Shown here in pieces: positions 16,981 through 24,708 of a stretch of 32,376 nt of DNA (position 1 is its first letter; each line of letters starts with the position of its first letter). Where the stretch lies: positions 1-32,376 of the forward strand of contig JAJFIC010000100.1 in assembly GCA_021775315.1 (NCBI GenBank). Direction: 5' to 3'. Source of the DNA: Paracoccaceae bacterium (lineage in GTDB: Bacteria; Pseudomonadota; Alphaproteobacteria; Rhodobacterales; Rhodobacteraceae). Made by a program: the position numbers and the translations under genes. Below the pieces are notes generated by a model, which saw nothing but the letters and a program-made list of their open reading frames with translations, was not told the DNA's origin and did not search any database.

Positions 16981-18333
16981 TCACCCTTCCGGGCCGACCG
17001 TCTGACAAATCTCGCGCCGCACATTCAGACGGCTACAAGCGCGTTTGGCCCTGTGCTCCGACAACCCGACAAAATTCGCGTGATACTTGCCGCCGCGCGA
17101 AACAACTTTACGCAACGCCCCGTCAAGAGATGACAAATCCTGCAAAGCCGTGCGCAACAGCAGCTTTTCCGCCTCGCTGCGGCTGCCATATGAGCCGAGG
17201 TGAATGCCCCAATGCGCCCCGCCCGAGGTCGACACCCGCGTGACAATCTTAAGCTCGTCATCCCGCCGCGCCGGGCGTGGCGTGGCGCTGTCACTTTGCG
17301 CAACCTCGACACCTGTCTCAGTCAAGCCTGCCTCAGCCTCGGCCTTTGCGTTGGCTTCGGCAATTGCTGCGACAATCGCCAATTCCTGCGCGTCAGTATC
17401 CTGTCCGGCAGGTGCGCTGCGCGCCCGTGGTCTTGGGCTTTTCATCACAGCCGCCACTTTGATGGTTTTTGGCACGACCTTTTTGGGCCCGCTATATGCC
17501 GGCAATTCAGGTTTGCGCGTGGCCACCTGACTTGGTGCGGCCTTGAACCCCAGATCCAGCAATTCAGCGACCTTTGCATTGCGCGTCGCGGTTGATCGCC
17601 CACCAAACACGGTGGCAATGACCCGCTCTTTGCCGCGCTCAGCCGAGGCTACCAGATTGAAACCAGCCGCCTGCGTATAGCCGGTCTTGATGCCGTCAGC
17701 GCCCTTATAGGCAGCCAGAAACTTGCGGTTTGTATGACGGACGACTTTCACACCGGCGTTGGTGCTGCGGCGTGAAAACAAATTATAATATTGCGGATAA
17801 TCATAAAACAGATGCCGCCCCAATGTGGTCATGTCGCGCGCCGTCGATAAATGCCCGGTCTCGGTCAGGCCATGGGCATTTTTGAACGTGGTGCGCGTCA
17901 TACCCAACGCCTTGGCGGTTTTGTTCATGCGACGCGCAAACGCGGCCTCGCTGCCGCCGATGGCTTCGGCCAAAGCTGTGGCCGCGTCATTGGCGGATTT
18001 GACCGCGGCAGCCCGGATCAGATATCTCAGCGCAATACGTTGCCCGGCCTTCAGGCCCAGTTTTGACGGGGGCTCCGCCGCTGCGCGTTTTGAAATGGAA
18101 ACCCGGGTATCCAGCGTGATCTCGCCATTTTTAATCGCTTCAAACGTCACATAAAGCGTCATCATTTTGGTAAGCGAGGCCGGATGCAACCGGGTGTCCG
18201 CATTGCGTGAATGCAACACTTCACCGGTGCGCGCGTCAATCACCATAGCCGCATAGGGCGCTGCCATCGCGGACGCGCTGAATAACACGAGCATTACTGA
18301 CAGGAAAATCCCGCTCGCTTTATGCCTGAACAT
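16981..18333 (-). CDS. D-alanyl-D-alanine carboxypeptidase with C-terminal SPOR domain
   Basis: This is a 450-residue serine peptidase of the penicillin-binding S11 family that trims the pentapeptides of peptidoglycan in the periplasm. A signal peptide covers about residues 1-24 (LVLFSASAMA then AP). The active-site motifs are SLTK, SAN (in KSANDAAT) and KTG (in GIKTGYT). A low-complexity Ala/Glu linker leads to a C-terminal SPOR domain (about 375-450, HWGIHLGSYGSRSEAE), which binds denuded glycan at division sites. I chose the ATG at 18333 because it opens a clean signal peptide and has GGAG seven bases upstream. The frame runs 24 codons further up. A CtrA-like site lies 179 bases upstream. 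Confidence 0.93.
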   Translation of the reverse strand: MFRHKASGIFLSVMLVLFSASAMAAPYAAMVIDARTGEVLHSRNADTRLHPASLTKMMTLYVTFEAIKNGEITLDTRVSISKRAAAEPPSKLGLKAGQRIALRYLIRAAAVKSANDAATALAEAIGGSEAAFARRMNKTAKALGMTRTTFKNAHGLTETGHLSTARDMTTLGRHLFYDYPQYYNLFSRRSTNAGVKVVRHTNRKFLAAYKGADGIKTGYTQAAGFNLVASAERGKERVIATVFGGRSTATRNAKVAELLDLGFKAAPSQVATRKPELPAYSGPKKVVPKTIKVAAVMKSPRPRARSAPAGQDTDAQELAIVAAIAEANAKAEAEAGLTETGVEVAQSDSATPRPARRDDELKIVTRVSTSGGAHWGIHLGSYGSRSEAEKLLLRTALQDLSSLDGALRKVVSRGGKYHANFVGLSEHRAKRACSRLNVRREICQTVGPEG

Positions 18334-18511
18334 CGGTTGCTCCGACGGTTTTGCTGCCTCAAGAACCGCTTTTTGCGATTTCTTTTGTTGCCGCCACGCT
18401 AACACGCCCTTCCGCGTGAATAAAACCTTTTTCTTTGAACGGGCTACGGGGGCCTGTGGCCCGAAATCAACCGTGGCCGATTGGCCGCGCTTTGCCCCGG
18501 CTTAGTGCTAT

Positions 18512-18528
18512 GTTAATCTTAGATTAAC
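18512..18528. promoter_or_regulatory. Perfect palindrome matching the CtrA box (TTAA-N7-TTAA)
   Basis: GTTAATCTTAGATTAAC is an exact 8-1-8 inverted repeat. It contains TTAA-N7-TTAA, the full-site pattern bound by the alphaproteobacterial cell-cycle regulator CtrA. It lies in the 292-base divergent gap between the carboxypeptidase and clpS, 97 bases before the clpS start. No other convincing element was seen in that gap. Confidence 0.6.
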
Positions 18529-18625
18529 GAAGAGGCTGGAAAATCAATTGATATGTACCTAATTCCCTTTTTGTCTGGCGTGCCGTATATTGAACGTCTT
18601 CAAAACGACTCTCAGGAGGGATCGG

Positions 18626-18964
18626 TTGAAAAGCTTGGTAATTACCAGTTCTAACAAGGACGACGACGACGAGGATACCTCGGTCGTTACCAAGACGCGC
18701 ACCGTCACAAAACGCCCGCCGCTTTATAAGGTGTTGTTATTGAACGATGATTACACGCCGATGGATTTTGTGGTCTATGTACTGGAACGGTTCTTTGGCA
18801 TTTCCAACCAACTGGCAACCGACATCATGCTGACGGTGCACAACAAGGGAATCGCCGTGGTCGGTGTGTTCTCGTTTGAAATCGCTGAAACCAAAGTGGC
18901 GCAAGTGATGGAGCTGGCAGAACGCAACCAGCACCCGTTGCAATGCACGATGGAAAAGGAATAA
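18626..18964 (+). CDS. clpS: ATP-dependent Clp protease adaptor ClpS
   Basis: This N-degron adaptor of 112 residues delivers substrates with bulky hydrophobic N-termini to ClpAP in the cytoplasm. A disordered acidic N-terminal tail (KDDDDED) precedes the core [23 protein letters not shown], which holds the N-degron pocket, and [13 protein letters not shown] with the conserved histidine. The start is a TTG. AGGAGG at 18614-18619 lies six bases before TTG 18626, much better than the upstream in-frame TTG at 18590, and no ATG is available. No clpA follows here. Confidence 0.94.
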   Translation: MKSLVITSSNKDDDDEDTSVVTKTRTVTKRPPLYKVLLLNDDYTPMDFVVYVLERFFGISNQLATDIMLTVHNKGIAVVGVFSFEIAETKVAQVMELAERNQHPLQCTMEKE

Positions 18965-18986
18965 GGCCCCGCGCCTTGACCCCGTG

Positions 18987-20042
18987 ATGAAAACCTCGCG
19001 CCTTGAAATTGCCCTTGACCAATCGGGGCTGAACCTGCCCAAATCCGGCCGGATCGGCATTTTTCGTGCCATATCTGACGCGGATTACAGCAGCCTGCCA
19101 AGCGATCAGAGCGTTCTTATCAACAGCAATCGGGTGGAATACGACCGGCTGAAATCCCGTGGTTTCGACGTCGCTGACACGCCCGAGGGCCAGTTTGCCC
19201 TGTCGATTGTCGACATTACCCGCTCAAAAGCGGAAACTCTGGGTCTGATCGCCCGCGCTTTGATGCTGACCCAACCCGGCGGCATGGTCGTGGTAGATGG
19301 GGCAAAAACCGACGGTATCGAATCCGTTCTGAAGCAATGCAAATCAATCCTGCCGATTGAAAACACGCTGTCGAAATCACATGGCAAGATATTCTGGATG
19401 ACCCGCCCGGAAAACATCACCAAACCCCTGTCGGAAACCCTTGATGATTGGCACGCCGCTTTGGTTTTGAAACCCATTGAGGGTGGCTTTGAAACCGCCG
19501 ACGGAATGTTTTCGCCGCATCACGCCGATGCCGGATCGCTTTTGCTGGCGTCGCATTTCGACGGACGCCTAAAAGGGCATGTGGCCGACCTTGGGGCTGG
19601 CTGGGGTTGGTTGGCAACGCAAGCGCTGAAAGCCGGTGACGTCACCGCGATTGATTTGTTTGAGGCCGAAAAAACCGCCCTTGATGCAGCCGCGCGCAAT
19701 GTCACCGGGCAAAACGCGCAATTCATCTGGGCCGATGTGCATAATCTGTCCACCGAAACACGCTATGACGCGGTGATCTGCAATCCACCGTTTCATCAGG
19801 GCCGCGCCGCAGAACCCGCCCTTGGCGTCAGCTTTATCCAAAAGGCAGCGGACATCTTAAAGCCAAACGGAAATCTGTGGTTGGTCGCCAATCGCCAACT
19901 GCCCTATGAAACCACGCTTGAGCAATGTTTCAAACACTGGAAATATCTTGAGGAAACGCCGACCTTCAAGGCGATCCTTGCGACAAAACCGCTGTCAGCT
20001 AAGGCTCGCCAGCGTCGGGCGAATCCCGTAACATCTCGCTAG
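18987..20042 (+). CDS. Class I SAM-dependent methyltransferase, RsmC/RlmG-like
   Basis: This is a 351-residue protein with the two-part layout of the RsmC/RlmG rRNA guanine-N2 methyltransferases. A degenerate N-terminal methyltransferase-like half (about 1-165) is followed by an active C-terminal half. The SAM-binding glycines are in VADLGAGWGWLA, and the catalytic motif IV is NPPFHQG. Enzymes of this group modify small- or large-subunit rRNA. Which base is targeted is not visible. The frame opens at GTG 18984 directly followed by ATG 18987, and I chose the ATG. It lies 22 bases after clpS on the same strand. Confidence 0.88.
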   Translation: MKTSRLEIALDQSGLNLPKSGRIGIFRAISDADYSSLPSDQSVLINSNRVEYDRLKSRGFDVADTPEGQFALSIVDITRSKAETLGLIARALMLTQPGGMVVVDGAKTDGIESVLKQCKSILPIENTLSKSHGKIFWMTRPENITKPLSETLDDWHAALVLKPIEGGFETADGMFSPHHADAGSLLLASHFDGRLKGHVADLGAGWGWLATQALKAGDVTAIDLFEAEKTALDAAARNVTGQNAQFIWADVHNLSTETRYDAVICNPPFHQGRAAEPALGVSFIQKAADILKPNGNLWLVANRQLPYETTLEQCFKHWKYLEETPTFKAILATKPLSAKARQRRANPVTSR

Positions 20043-20064
20043 TTTACCAATCAGGAGGGGCGAC

Positions 20065-20874
20065 ATGTCCTTTTCCATCGCAGGCAAAACCGCAATCGTT
20101 ACAGGGGCTGCAAATGGAGTCGGGCTGGCCATTGCCCGGCATTTCGTCAATCAGGGCGCGCAAGTCATGTTTGCCGACATGGACGAGGCCCGGCTTGAGG
20201 CCGAGGTTGACGCGATTTCCACCAGTGACAGCCATGCCCGGTATTTTGCCGGCGATCTGCGTCAGAAACTGACGCTTGCCAACCTGTTATCCGCGACGAT
20301 TGATGAATTTGACCGGGTTGATATTCTGGTCAACGCCAGTCGGCAGGTGATCCATTCTGATGCGTTGAACCCCGATGATGATGCCTTTGCCACGCTGATG
20401 GATCAGAACGTGGTCACCAGCCTGCGCCTGTCCCAGACGGTCGCCCGGCGCATGATCAAACAGGCCGAAGGCAGCGATCAGGCAGAGCGAAACATCGGCT
20501 CGATCATCAACCTGACATCCATTGCATCCCGACGTACCCATGCGGGGCTGATGTCGTTTTCAATTGCCTGTGCCGCACTTGACCAGATGACCCGGTCAAT
20601 GGCGGTGGCTTTGGCCAAACACAACATTCGCGTTAACGCCGTGGCAATCGGCAGCGTGATGAGCGCCAGCCTGCGCGATGCGTTGAAAGAAGACAGCGAT
20701 CTGCGCGGACGGGTGGCCGACGCCACGCCGCTTGGGCGTATTGGCGAGGCCGACGAGGTGGCCGAAGCAGTGCAATACCTTGCCTCGGACGGCGCGGGTT
20801 TTGTCACCGGCCAAATCCTGACGGTTGACGGCGGGCGCACCCTGATTGATCCGGTAGTGACACCGTCGCATTAA
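20065..20874 (+). CDS. SDR-fold protein lacking the canonical Tyr/Lys
   Basis: This is a 269-residue short-chain dehydrogenase/reductase fold. The nucleotide-binding motif TGAANGVGLA (residues 13-22), the DL pair after the fourth strand (GDL), an NAS variant of the NAG motif (residues 90-92) and Ser152 are present. The usual YxxxK active site is replaced: the Tyr position is Phe165 (codon 20557-20559) and the Lys position is Cys169 (codon 20569-20571). The C-terminal DGG of classical SDRs is present (VDGGRT). A dehydrogenase assignment from annotation alone would be unsafe. It may bind NAD(P) without redox activity or use different chemistry. AGGAGGGG precedes the ATG. It follows the methyltransferase by 22 bases. 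Confidence 0.9.
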   Translation: MSFSIAGKTAIVTGAANGVGLAIARHFVNQGAQVMFADMDEARLEAEVDAISTSDSHARYFAGDLRQKLTLANLLSATIDEFDRVDILVNASRQVIHSDALNPDDDAFATLMDQNVVTSLRLSQTVARRMIKQAEGSDQAERNIGSIINLTSIASRRTHAGLMSFSIACAALDQMTRSMAVALAKHNIRVNAVAIGSVMSASLRDALKEDSDLRGRVADATPLGRIGEADEVAEAVQYLASDGAGFVTGQILTVDGGRTLIDPVVTPSH

Positions 20875-20910
20875 AGCGCGATGCGGTTTTCGGATCAAAT
20901 TCCGCGCAAC

Positions 20911-20939
20911 AAAAAACCCGGACGCTAAGGCCCGGGTTT
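20911..20939 (-). terminator. Terminator between the SDR gene and trcR
   Basis: AAACCCGG (20914-20921) pairs with CCGGGTTT (20932-20939) around a 10-base loop. Read on the minus strand the stem is followed by a run of six T, so it mainly ends trcR transcription and may act in both directions. Confidence 0.75.
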
Positions 20940-20965
20940 CCTAATTCCACAAACGGTGTTTGGCG

Positions 20966-21727
20966 CTATTTGTCGTCGTCTTCGTCTGTATCGCTGCCGC
21001 TTGGCAAGTTGAACAGGCTGTCGGCATTCGCGTATTCTTTTTCTTCCGGCTCAGACGCTTCTTCAGCCGCATCAGAGCTTAACGAGAATGTTTCGAGCCC
21101 CGACATGTTCGCAGGTGCTTTTGGTGCGATGTCTGTTTGCAGCGATTGTTCGGTCGAAACCAGCTTCATCCGCTCGTCATCTGACATCACTTCACCGGCC
21201 TTGGCCTTTTTGGCGGCGGCTTTTTGCACCGCAGCATCCAGTTCAATCTGCTTACACATGCCTAGCGCCACCGGATCGACCGGCAGGATGTTGTTGATGT
21301 TCCAATGGCTGCGTTCGCGGATCGCCTGAATGGTTGGCTTGGTGGTGCCAACCAGTTTTGAAATCTGACCGTCTGCCAATTCTGGGTGAAACTTGACCAG
21401 CCACGCGATTGCGCTGGGGCGGTCCTGACGCTTGGACAGCGGCGTGTAGCGCGGGCCTTTGCGTTTCAACTCGCCTTCGGCGGCGGGATTATATTTCAAC
21501 TGTAATTTGTGCGCCGGGTTATTTTCAGCCCGCGAAATTTCATCGCGGTCAAGCTGAGTGTTGGCGATCGGGTCAAAGCCCTTGATCCCTGATGCAACTT
21601 CGCCATCGGCAATACCGTTCACCTCAAGTTCATGCAGTCCGCAGAAATCCGCGATTTGCTTGAATGAACAGGTTGTGTTGTCCACAAGCCAGACAGCTGT
21701 TGCTTTTGCCATAATGGGCAGGGCCAT
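20966..21727 (-). CDS. trcR: Cell-cycle transcriptional regulator TrcR (DUF1013)
   Basis: This 253-residue protein belongs to the DUF1013/TrcR family, which is confined to alphaproteobacteria and named as a transcriptional cell-cycle regulator. The family signature is MAKATAVWLVDNTTCSFKQI at the start and LKRKGPRYTPLSKRQDRPSA in the middle. A helix-turn-helix-like segment follows (DGQISKLVGTTKPTIQAIRE, then RSHWN). The C-terminal 80 residues are Lys/Ala-rich and then acidic. I chose the ATG opening MALPIMAK because GGAGG lies seven bases upstream. The frame runs 60 codons further up through the promoter of the divergent RNase gene. Its DNA target is unknown to me. Confidence 0.92.
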   Translation of the reverse strand: MALPIMAKATAVWLVDNTTCSFKQIADFCGLHELEVNGIADGEVASGIKGFDPIANTQLDRDEISRAENNPAHKLQLKYNPAAEGELKRKGPRYTPLSKRQDRPSAIAWLVKFHPELADGQISKLVGTTKPTIQAIRERSHWNINNILPVDPVALGMCKQIELDAAVQKAAAKKAKAGEVMSDDERMKLVSTEQSLQTDIAPKAPANMSGLETFSLSSDAAEEASEPEEKEYANADSLFNLPSGSDTDEDDDK

Positions 21728-21856
21728 AAGAATTCCTCCGGTTTGCACATCTTCCCCGTTCGGTGAAACCGGTGCGGCGCGCCGCGATTGTCCGTTCTCA
21801 TGGGGGAATTGTCGTTGTATATAGTTGGTCACTGGGGAAAATAAAAGGGGATAATC

Positions 21857-22495
21857 ATGCTGCGCCTGACCGCCTTTGTCCTGTTGGTATTGCTCGGTAT
21901 GGGCCACGCCTTTGCAGGGTCAAAACTGGCCGGGCAGTTTGATTATTACGTGCTTGCGCTTAGCTGGTCGCCGTCGTGGTGCGCGTTGGAGGGCGATGCG
22001 CGCGGCGCAGATCAGTGCGACGAACGGCACGATTACGGCTTTACACTGCATGGTTTGTGGCCGCAGTACGATCAGGGCTGGCCGTCATTTTGCCAGACAT
22101 CCCAAGCCGCCCCTTCGCGTCAGATGACGGCGGCGATGGTTGATATTATGGGATCAAGCGGGCTGGCGTGGCACCAATGGGACAAACATGGCCGCTGTTC
22201 AGGGCTGTCTGCCGCAGATTATTACGCCGCGGCCCGCACGGCCTATGGGCAAGTCAGCCGTCCTGAGGTTTTTCGCAAACTGTTGAAACCGCTAAGTTTT
22301 CCAGCAACAGTGGTTGAAGACGCGTTTTTAAAGGCCAATCCGGGCCTCGCGCCAAATATGGTGGCGGTCACCTGCAAGCGCGGCCATTTTCAAGAGGTGC
22401 GCATCTGCCTTGGCAAGGACCTGAAGCCGCGCAATTGCGGGCAGGACGTATCGCGCGACTGCCAACAACGCGTGGTGTTTCCGCCGGTGCGGTGA
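21857..22495 (+). CDS. Ribonuclease T2 family protein, secreted
   Basis: This 212-residue protein has a signal peptide at about residues 1-20 (LLVLLGMGHAFA then GS), so it should act in the periplasm or outside. T2 RNases cleave RNA to 2',3'-cyclic phosphates. The first active-site block is FTLHGLWPQ, with His65. The second is HQWDKHGRC, with Lys110 and His111. In most T2 enzymes this block starts HEW, and the Glu acts in catalysis. Here it is Gln107 (CAA at 22175-22177). Cysteines fit the family disulfides. AGGGGA precedes the ATG. It is transcribed divergently from trcR. Activity may be reduced. Confidence 0.93.
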   Translation: MLRLTAFVLLVLLGMGHAFAGSKLAGQFDYYVLALSWSPSWCALEGDARGADQCDERHDYGFTLHGLWPQYDQGWPSFCQTSQAAPSRQMTAAMVDIMGSSGLAWHQWDKHGRCSGLSAADYYAAARTAYGQVSRPEVFRKLLKPLSFPATVVEDAFLKANPGLAPNMVAVTCKRGHFQEVRICLGKDLKPRNCGQDVSRDCQQRVVFPPVR

Positions 22496-22504
22496 GGGTG
22501 GCGA

Positions 22505-22525
22505 GCGCGGCCTGTCAGACCGCGC
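22505..22525. terminator. Hairpin between RNase T2 and quinone oxidoreductase genes
   Basis: GCGCGG (22505-22510) pairs with CCGCGC (22520-22525) in the short convergent gap. No U-run follows on either strand, so it is only a possible 3' end. Confidence 0.3.
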
Positions 22526-22540
22526 AAACCGTCGCCGAGG

Positions 22541-23539
22541 TCAGTCGATTTCCATCACAATCTTGCCGATATGACCGGCACTTTCCAATCTGCGATGCGC
22601 ATCAGCGGCATCATTCAGCTTGAAAGTTGAATCCATAACTGGCCCGATGGTCCCTGCCTCGATTAACGGCCAGACATGTGCGCGCAAATCCTCGGCAATC
22701 TCGGCTTTGGCCAGATCGCTTTGTGGTCGCAGGGTGGACCCTGTCACCAAAAGGCGGCGGGCCATGATCTGGGCAAAGTTCAATTCCGCAACAGCGCCGC
22801 CCAGAAAAGCGATCATCACCAGTCGGCCATCATTGGCCAAGGCTTTGATATTGCGCGGGATATAATCGCCGCCAACCATATCAAGAATCAGATCGACGCC
22901 CCGTCCATCCGTGGCCGCCTTGACGATCTCAACGTAATCCTCGTCTTTATAATTAATCGCGGTTTCCGCGCCCAGTGCGCGGCAGGTATCGCATTTTTCA
23001 GCGCTGCCAGCGGTGGTAAACACCCGCGCACCAAAGGCCCGTGCCAATTGAATGGCGGTTGTGCCGATACCGGATGAGCCGCCATGCACCAAAAAAGTCT
23101 CGCCGCCTTGCAAGCCACCGCGCATGAACACGTTGGTCCAGACGGTGAAATACGTCTCACATAGCGCCGCAGCTTTGACCATGCTCATGCCTGCGGGAAT
23201 GGGCAGCGCGTGGTCCTGATTGACGACGCAAAATTCGGCATAACCGCCGCCGGGCAACAGGGCGCAGACCGCGTCGCCGGGTTGCCAGCGGCTGACACCA
23301 GGGCCGATTGCAGCGACGACGCCTGCGCCTTCCAGCCCCGGCAAATCGGACGCGGTGGGTGGTGGCGCATAGGCCCCGGCCCGCTGCAACGCATCTGGTC
23401 GGTTGACGCCTGCGGCTTCAAGCCGGATCAGGATTTCACCGGGGCCGGGTACAGGCACCGGGCGGGTTGTTGGCAACAGAACCTCGGGACCACCGGGTTT
23501 GCTGATCTCAATTGCGCGCATATTTTCGGGTAGTTTCAT
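22541..23539 (-). CDS. NAD(P)H quinone oxidoreductase (medium-chain, PIG3-like)
   Basis: This is a 332-residue medium-chain dehydrogenase/reductase of the zinc-free quinone oxidoreductase group. The N-terminal GroES-like domain reads GVNRPDALQRAGAY, and the Rossmann domain has VHGGSSGIGTTAIQLA. No zinc-ligand cysteine cluster is present. The GVNRPD and PPP-ASD-PGLEGAG patterns resemble the PIG3/TP53I3 branch. It reduces quinones or enones with NADPH in the cytoplasm. The chosen ATG opens MKLPENMRAIEISKPG; MRAIEI six codons later is possible. The frame extends 76 codons up into the COQ9 gene, which is not coding. It lies 16 bases after the COQ9 gene and is probably co-transcribed, a sensible pairing with quinone synthesis. 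Confidence 0.92.
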   Translation of the reverse strand: MKLPENMRAIEISKPGGPEVLLPTTRPVPVPGPGEILIRLEAAGVNRPDALQRAGAYAPPPTASDLPGLEGAGVVAAIGPGVSRWQPGDAVCALLPGGGYAEFCVVNQDHALPIPAGMSMVKAAALCETYFTVWTNVFMRGGLQGGETFLVHGGSSGIGTTAIQLARAFGARVFTTAGSAEKCDTCRALGAETAINYKDEDYVEIVKAATDGRGVDLILDMVGGDYIPRNIKALANDGRLVMIAFLGGAVAELNFAQIMARRLLVTGSTLRPQSDLAKAEIAEDLRAHVWPLIEAGTIGPVMDSTFKLNDAADAHRRLESAGHIGKIVMEID

Positions 23540-23555
23540 TGCCTTGAACCTTTTC

Positions 23556-24287
23556 TTAAGACGGGTCTTTGATATGTCCGGGCAAATCCGGGTTGCCCTT
23601 TTCGCCGGGGGCATGGATGCGGTCAAGCAACTGACCCGGCCCGCGCATGAAGGATTGCATGATCGGGTTTTTACGCAAGCTGCCTTTGACCTTTTCAAAC
23701 TGCATGACGTTTTCGATCCGGCGATCCAGAAAATCCCATGTCGCCTGATGGTCCTGACTGTCATCACCCAGCCAGAACAACAAGGTCGAAGAATAAACCG
23801 CCGACAATATCGCCCTTTTGGAATACCAGTTCAGATCATCCGAATTATCGCCCAGCGTTTTCCAGATCAAATCGCACGTCTGCCAGATCGCCCCGGCACC
23901 TTCTGCGGCGTGGGCGGGCATGGCGAAAAAGGTCAGGCCACGACGAACGATTTCACGATCATTGCTGGCCTCGATTCGCAATCGCACCAATGCGGCCACC
24001 CGTTCGCTGTACCGCATCGCGCTAAGGTCGCCAGATTGCGCCCGGCTGGTCATCAATGCGTCGCCGCGTCGATGATAGGCCAGCGCCAGATCTAATGCGC
24101 CGCGCGGACAGGCCAGACGGGCCAGGGTTTCATCCACGCCTGATTCGTTTGTGGCGTCCGCCAAAGCAGCGAAAAAGCACGCATCGCCCCAGCCATCGAA
24201 CGGAACATGGGCCAATGCGGCGTCCAACAACGCTTCGCGGGCCTCGGCCAGATGGTCGTCTTCGGTTTTTTGTAGTTTGTCCGACAC
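23556..24287 (-). CDS. COQ9-family ubiquinone biosynthesis protein
   Basis: This is a 243-residue COQ9-family protein. Its TetR-like fold binds lipids and in mitochondria presents the quinone precursor to the COQ7 hydroxylase. The family signatures are LNWYSKRAILSAVYSSTLLFWLGDD (about residues 175-200) and the terminal amphipathic segment FLDRRIENVMQFEK, which in COQ9 docks on membranes. The start is GTG 24287, opening MSDKLQKTEDD, with AAAGGA seven bases upstream. The alternative TTG 24329 has no ribosome site and lies in the rpsU promoter region. It is divergent from rpsU and upstream of the quinone oxidoreductase gene. Confidence 0.92.
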   Translation of the reverse strand: MSDKLQKTEDDHLAEAREALLDAALAHVPFDGWGDACFFAALADATNESGVDETLARLACPRGALDLALAYHRRGDALMTSRAQSGDLSAMRYSERVAALVRLRIEASNDREIVRRGLTFFAMPAHAAEGAGAIWQTCDLIWKTLGDNSDDLNWYSKRAILSAVYSSTLLFWLGDDSQDHQATWDFLDRRIENVMQFEKVKGSLRKNPIMQSFMRGPGQLLDRIHAPGEKGNPDLPGHIKDPS

Positions 24288-24313
24288 GTGGGCATCCTTT
24301 GGGGTTGGGGTTG

Positions 24314-24342
24314 TGGACAATGCCCACAAGCCTTGCTATACG
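24314..24342 (+). promoter_or_regulatory. Candidate rpsU promoter
   Basis: TGGACA (24314-24319) and TATACG (24337-24342) are 17 bases apart, a reasonable housekeeping sigma promoter upstream of rpsU. An inverted repeat, TTGTGG-N7-CCACAA (24311-24329), overlaps the -35 element and could be an operator. Confidence 0.4.
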
Positions 24343-24394
24343 GCCACTTCCTGCAATTCTTGCAACTCTAGACTTAGAAAGGTGGTGACACCAC

Positions 24395-24601
24395 ATGCAG
24401 GTATCGGTTCGTGATAACAATGTCGATCAGGCGCTTCGTGCGCTCAAGAAGAAATTGCAACGCGAAGGCGTTTTTCGTGAAATGAAGCTTCGGCAGCATT
24501 TTGAAAAGCCCTCCGTCAAAAAAGCCCGTGAAAAGGCTGAAGCAGTTCGGCGCGCGCGCAAATTGGCTCGTAAAAAGATCCAGCGTGAAAACGGGCTTTA
24601 A
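24395..24601 (+). CDS. rpsU: 30S ribosomal protein S21
   Basis: This is a 68-residue, highly basic ribosomal protein of the small subunit. The family signature [20 protein letters not shown] opens the protein. The C-terminal half is a Lys/Arg-rich helix, including [20 protein letters not shown]21 sits near the platform and helps initiation. AAAGGTGGTG precedes the ATG. The gene stands alone with its own promoter and a strong terminator 29 bases after the stop. Confidence 0.97.
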   Translation: MQVSVRDNNVDQALRALKKKLQREGVFREMKLRQHFEKPSVKKAREKAEAVRRARKLARKKIQRENGL

Positions 24602-24629
24602 GCTCGATTTCATTCCGACAAAACACCAA

Positions 24630-24658
24630 CCCCCGAGGCATGCCCCGGGGGTTTTTTT
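24630..24658 (+). terminator. Rho-independent terminator of rpsU
   Basis: CCCCCGAGG pairs with CCCCGGGGG (one A-C mismatch) around CATG, followed by seven T (24652-24658). It is a classical strong terminator. Confidence 0.92.
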
Positions 24659-24708
24659 GTGTCTTGGTGTCTGGCTGCGTCAGCGACGGCCTGTATCAGA
24701 ATACCGCG

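Noticed and set aside
23403-24095. 230-codon plus-strand frame opposite the quinone oxidoreductase and COQ9 genes
   Set aside because: It spans two well-supported minus-strand genes and their junction, and its translation has no recognisable domain.
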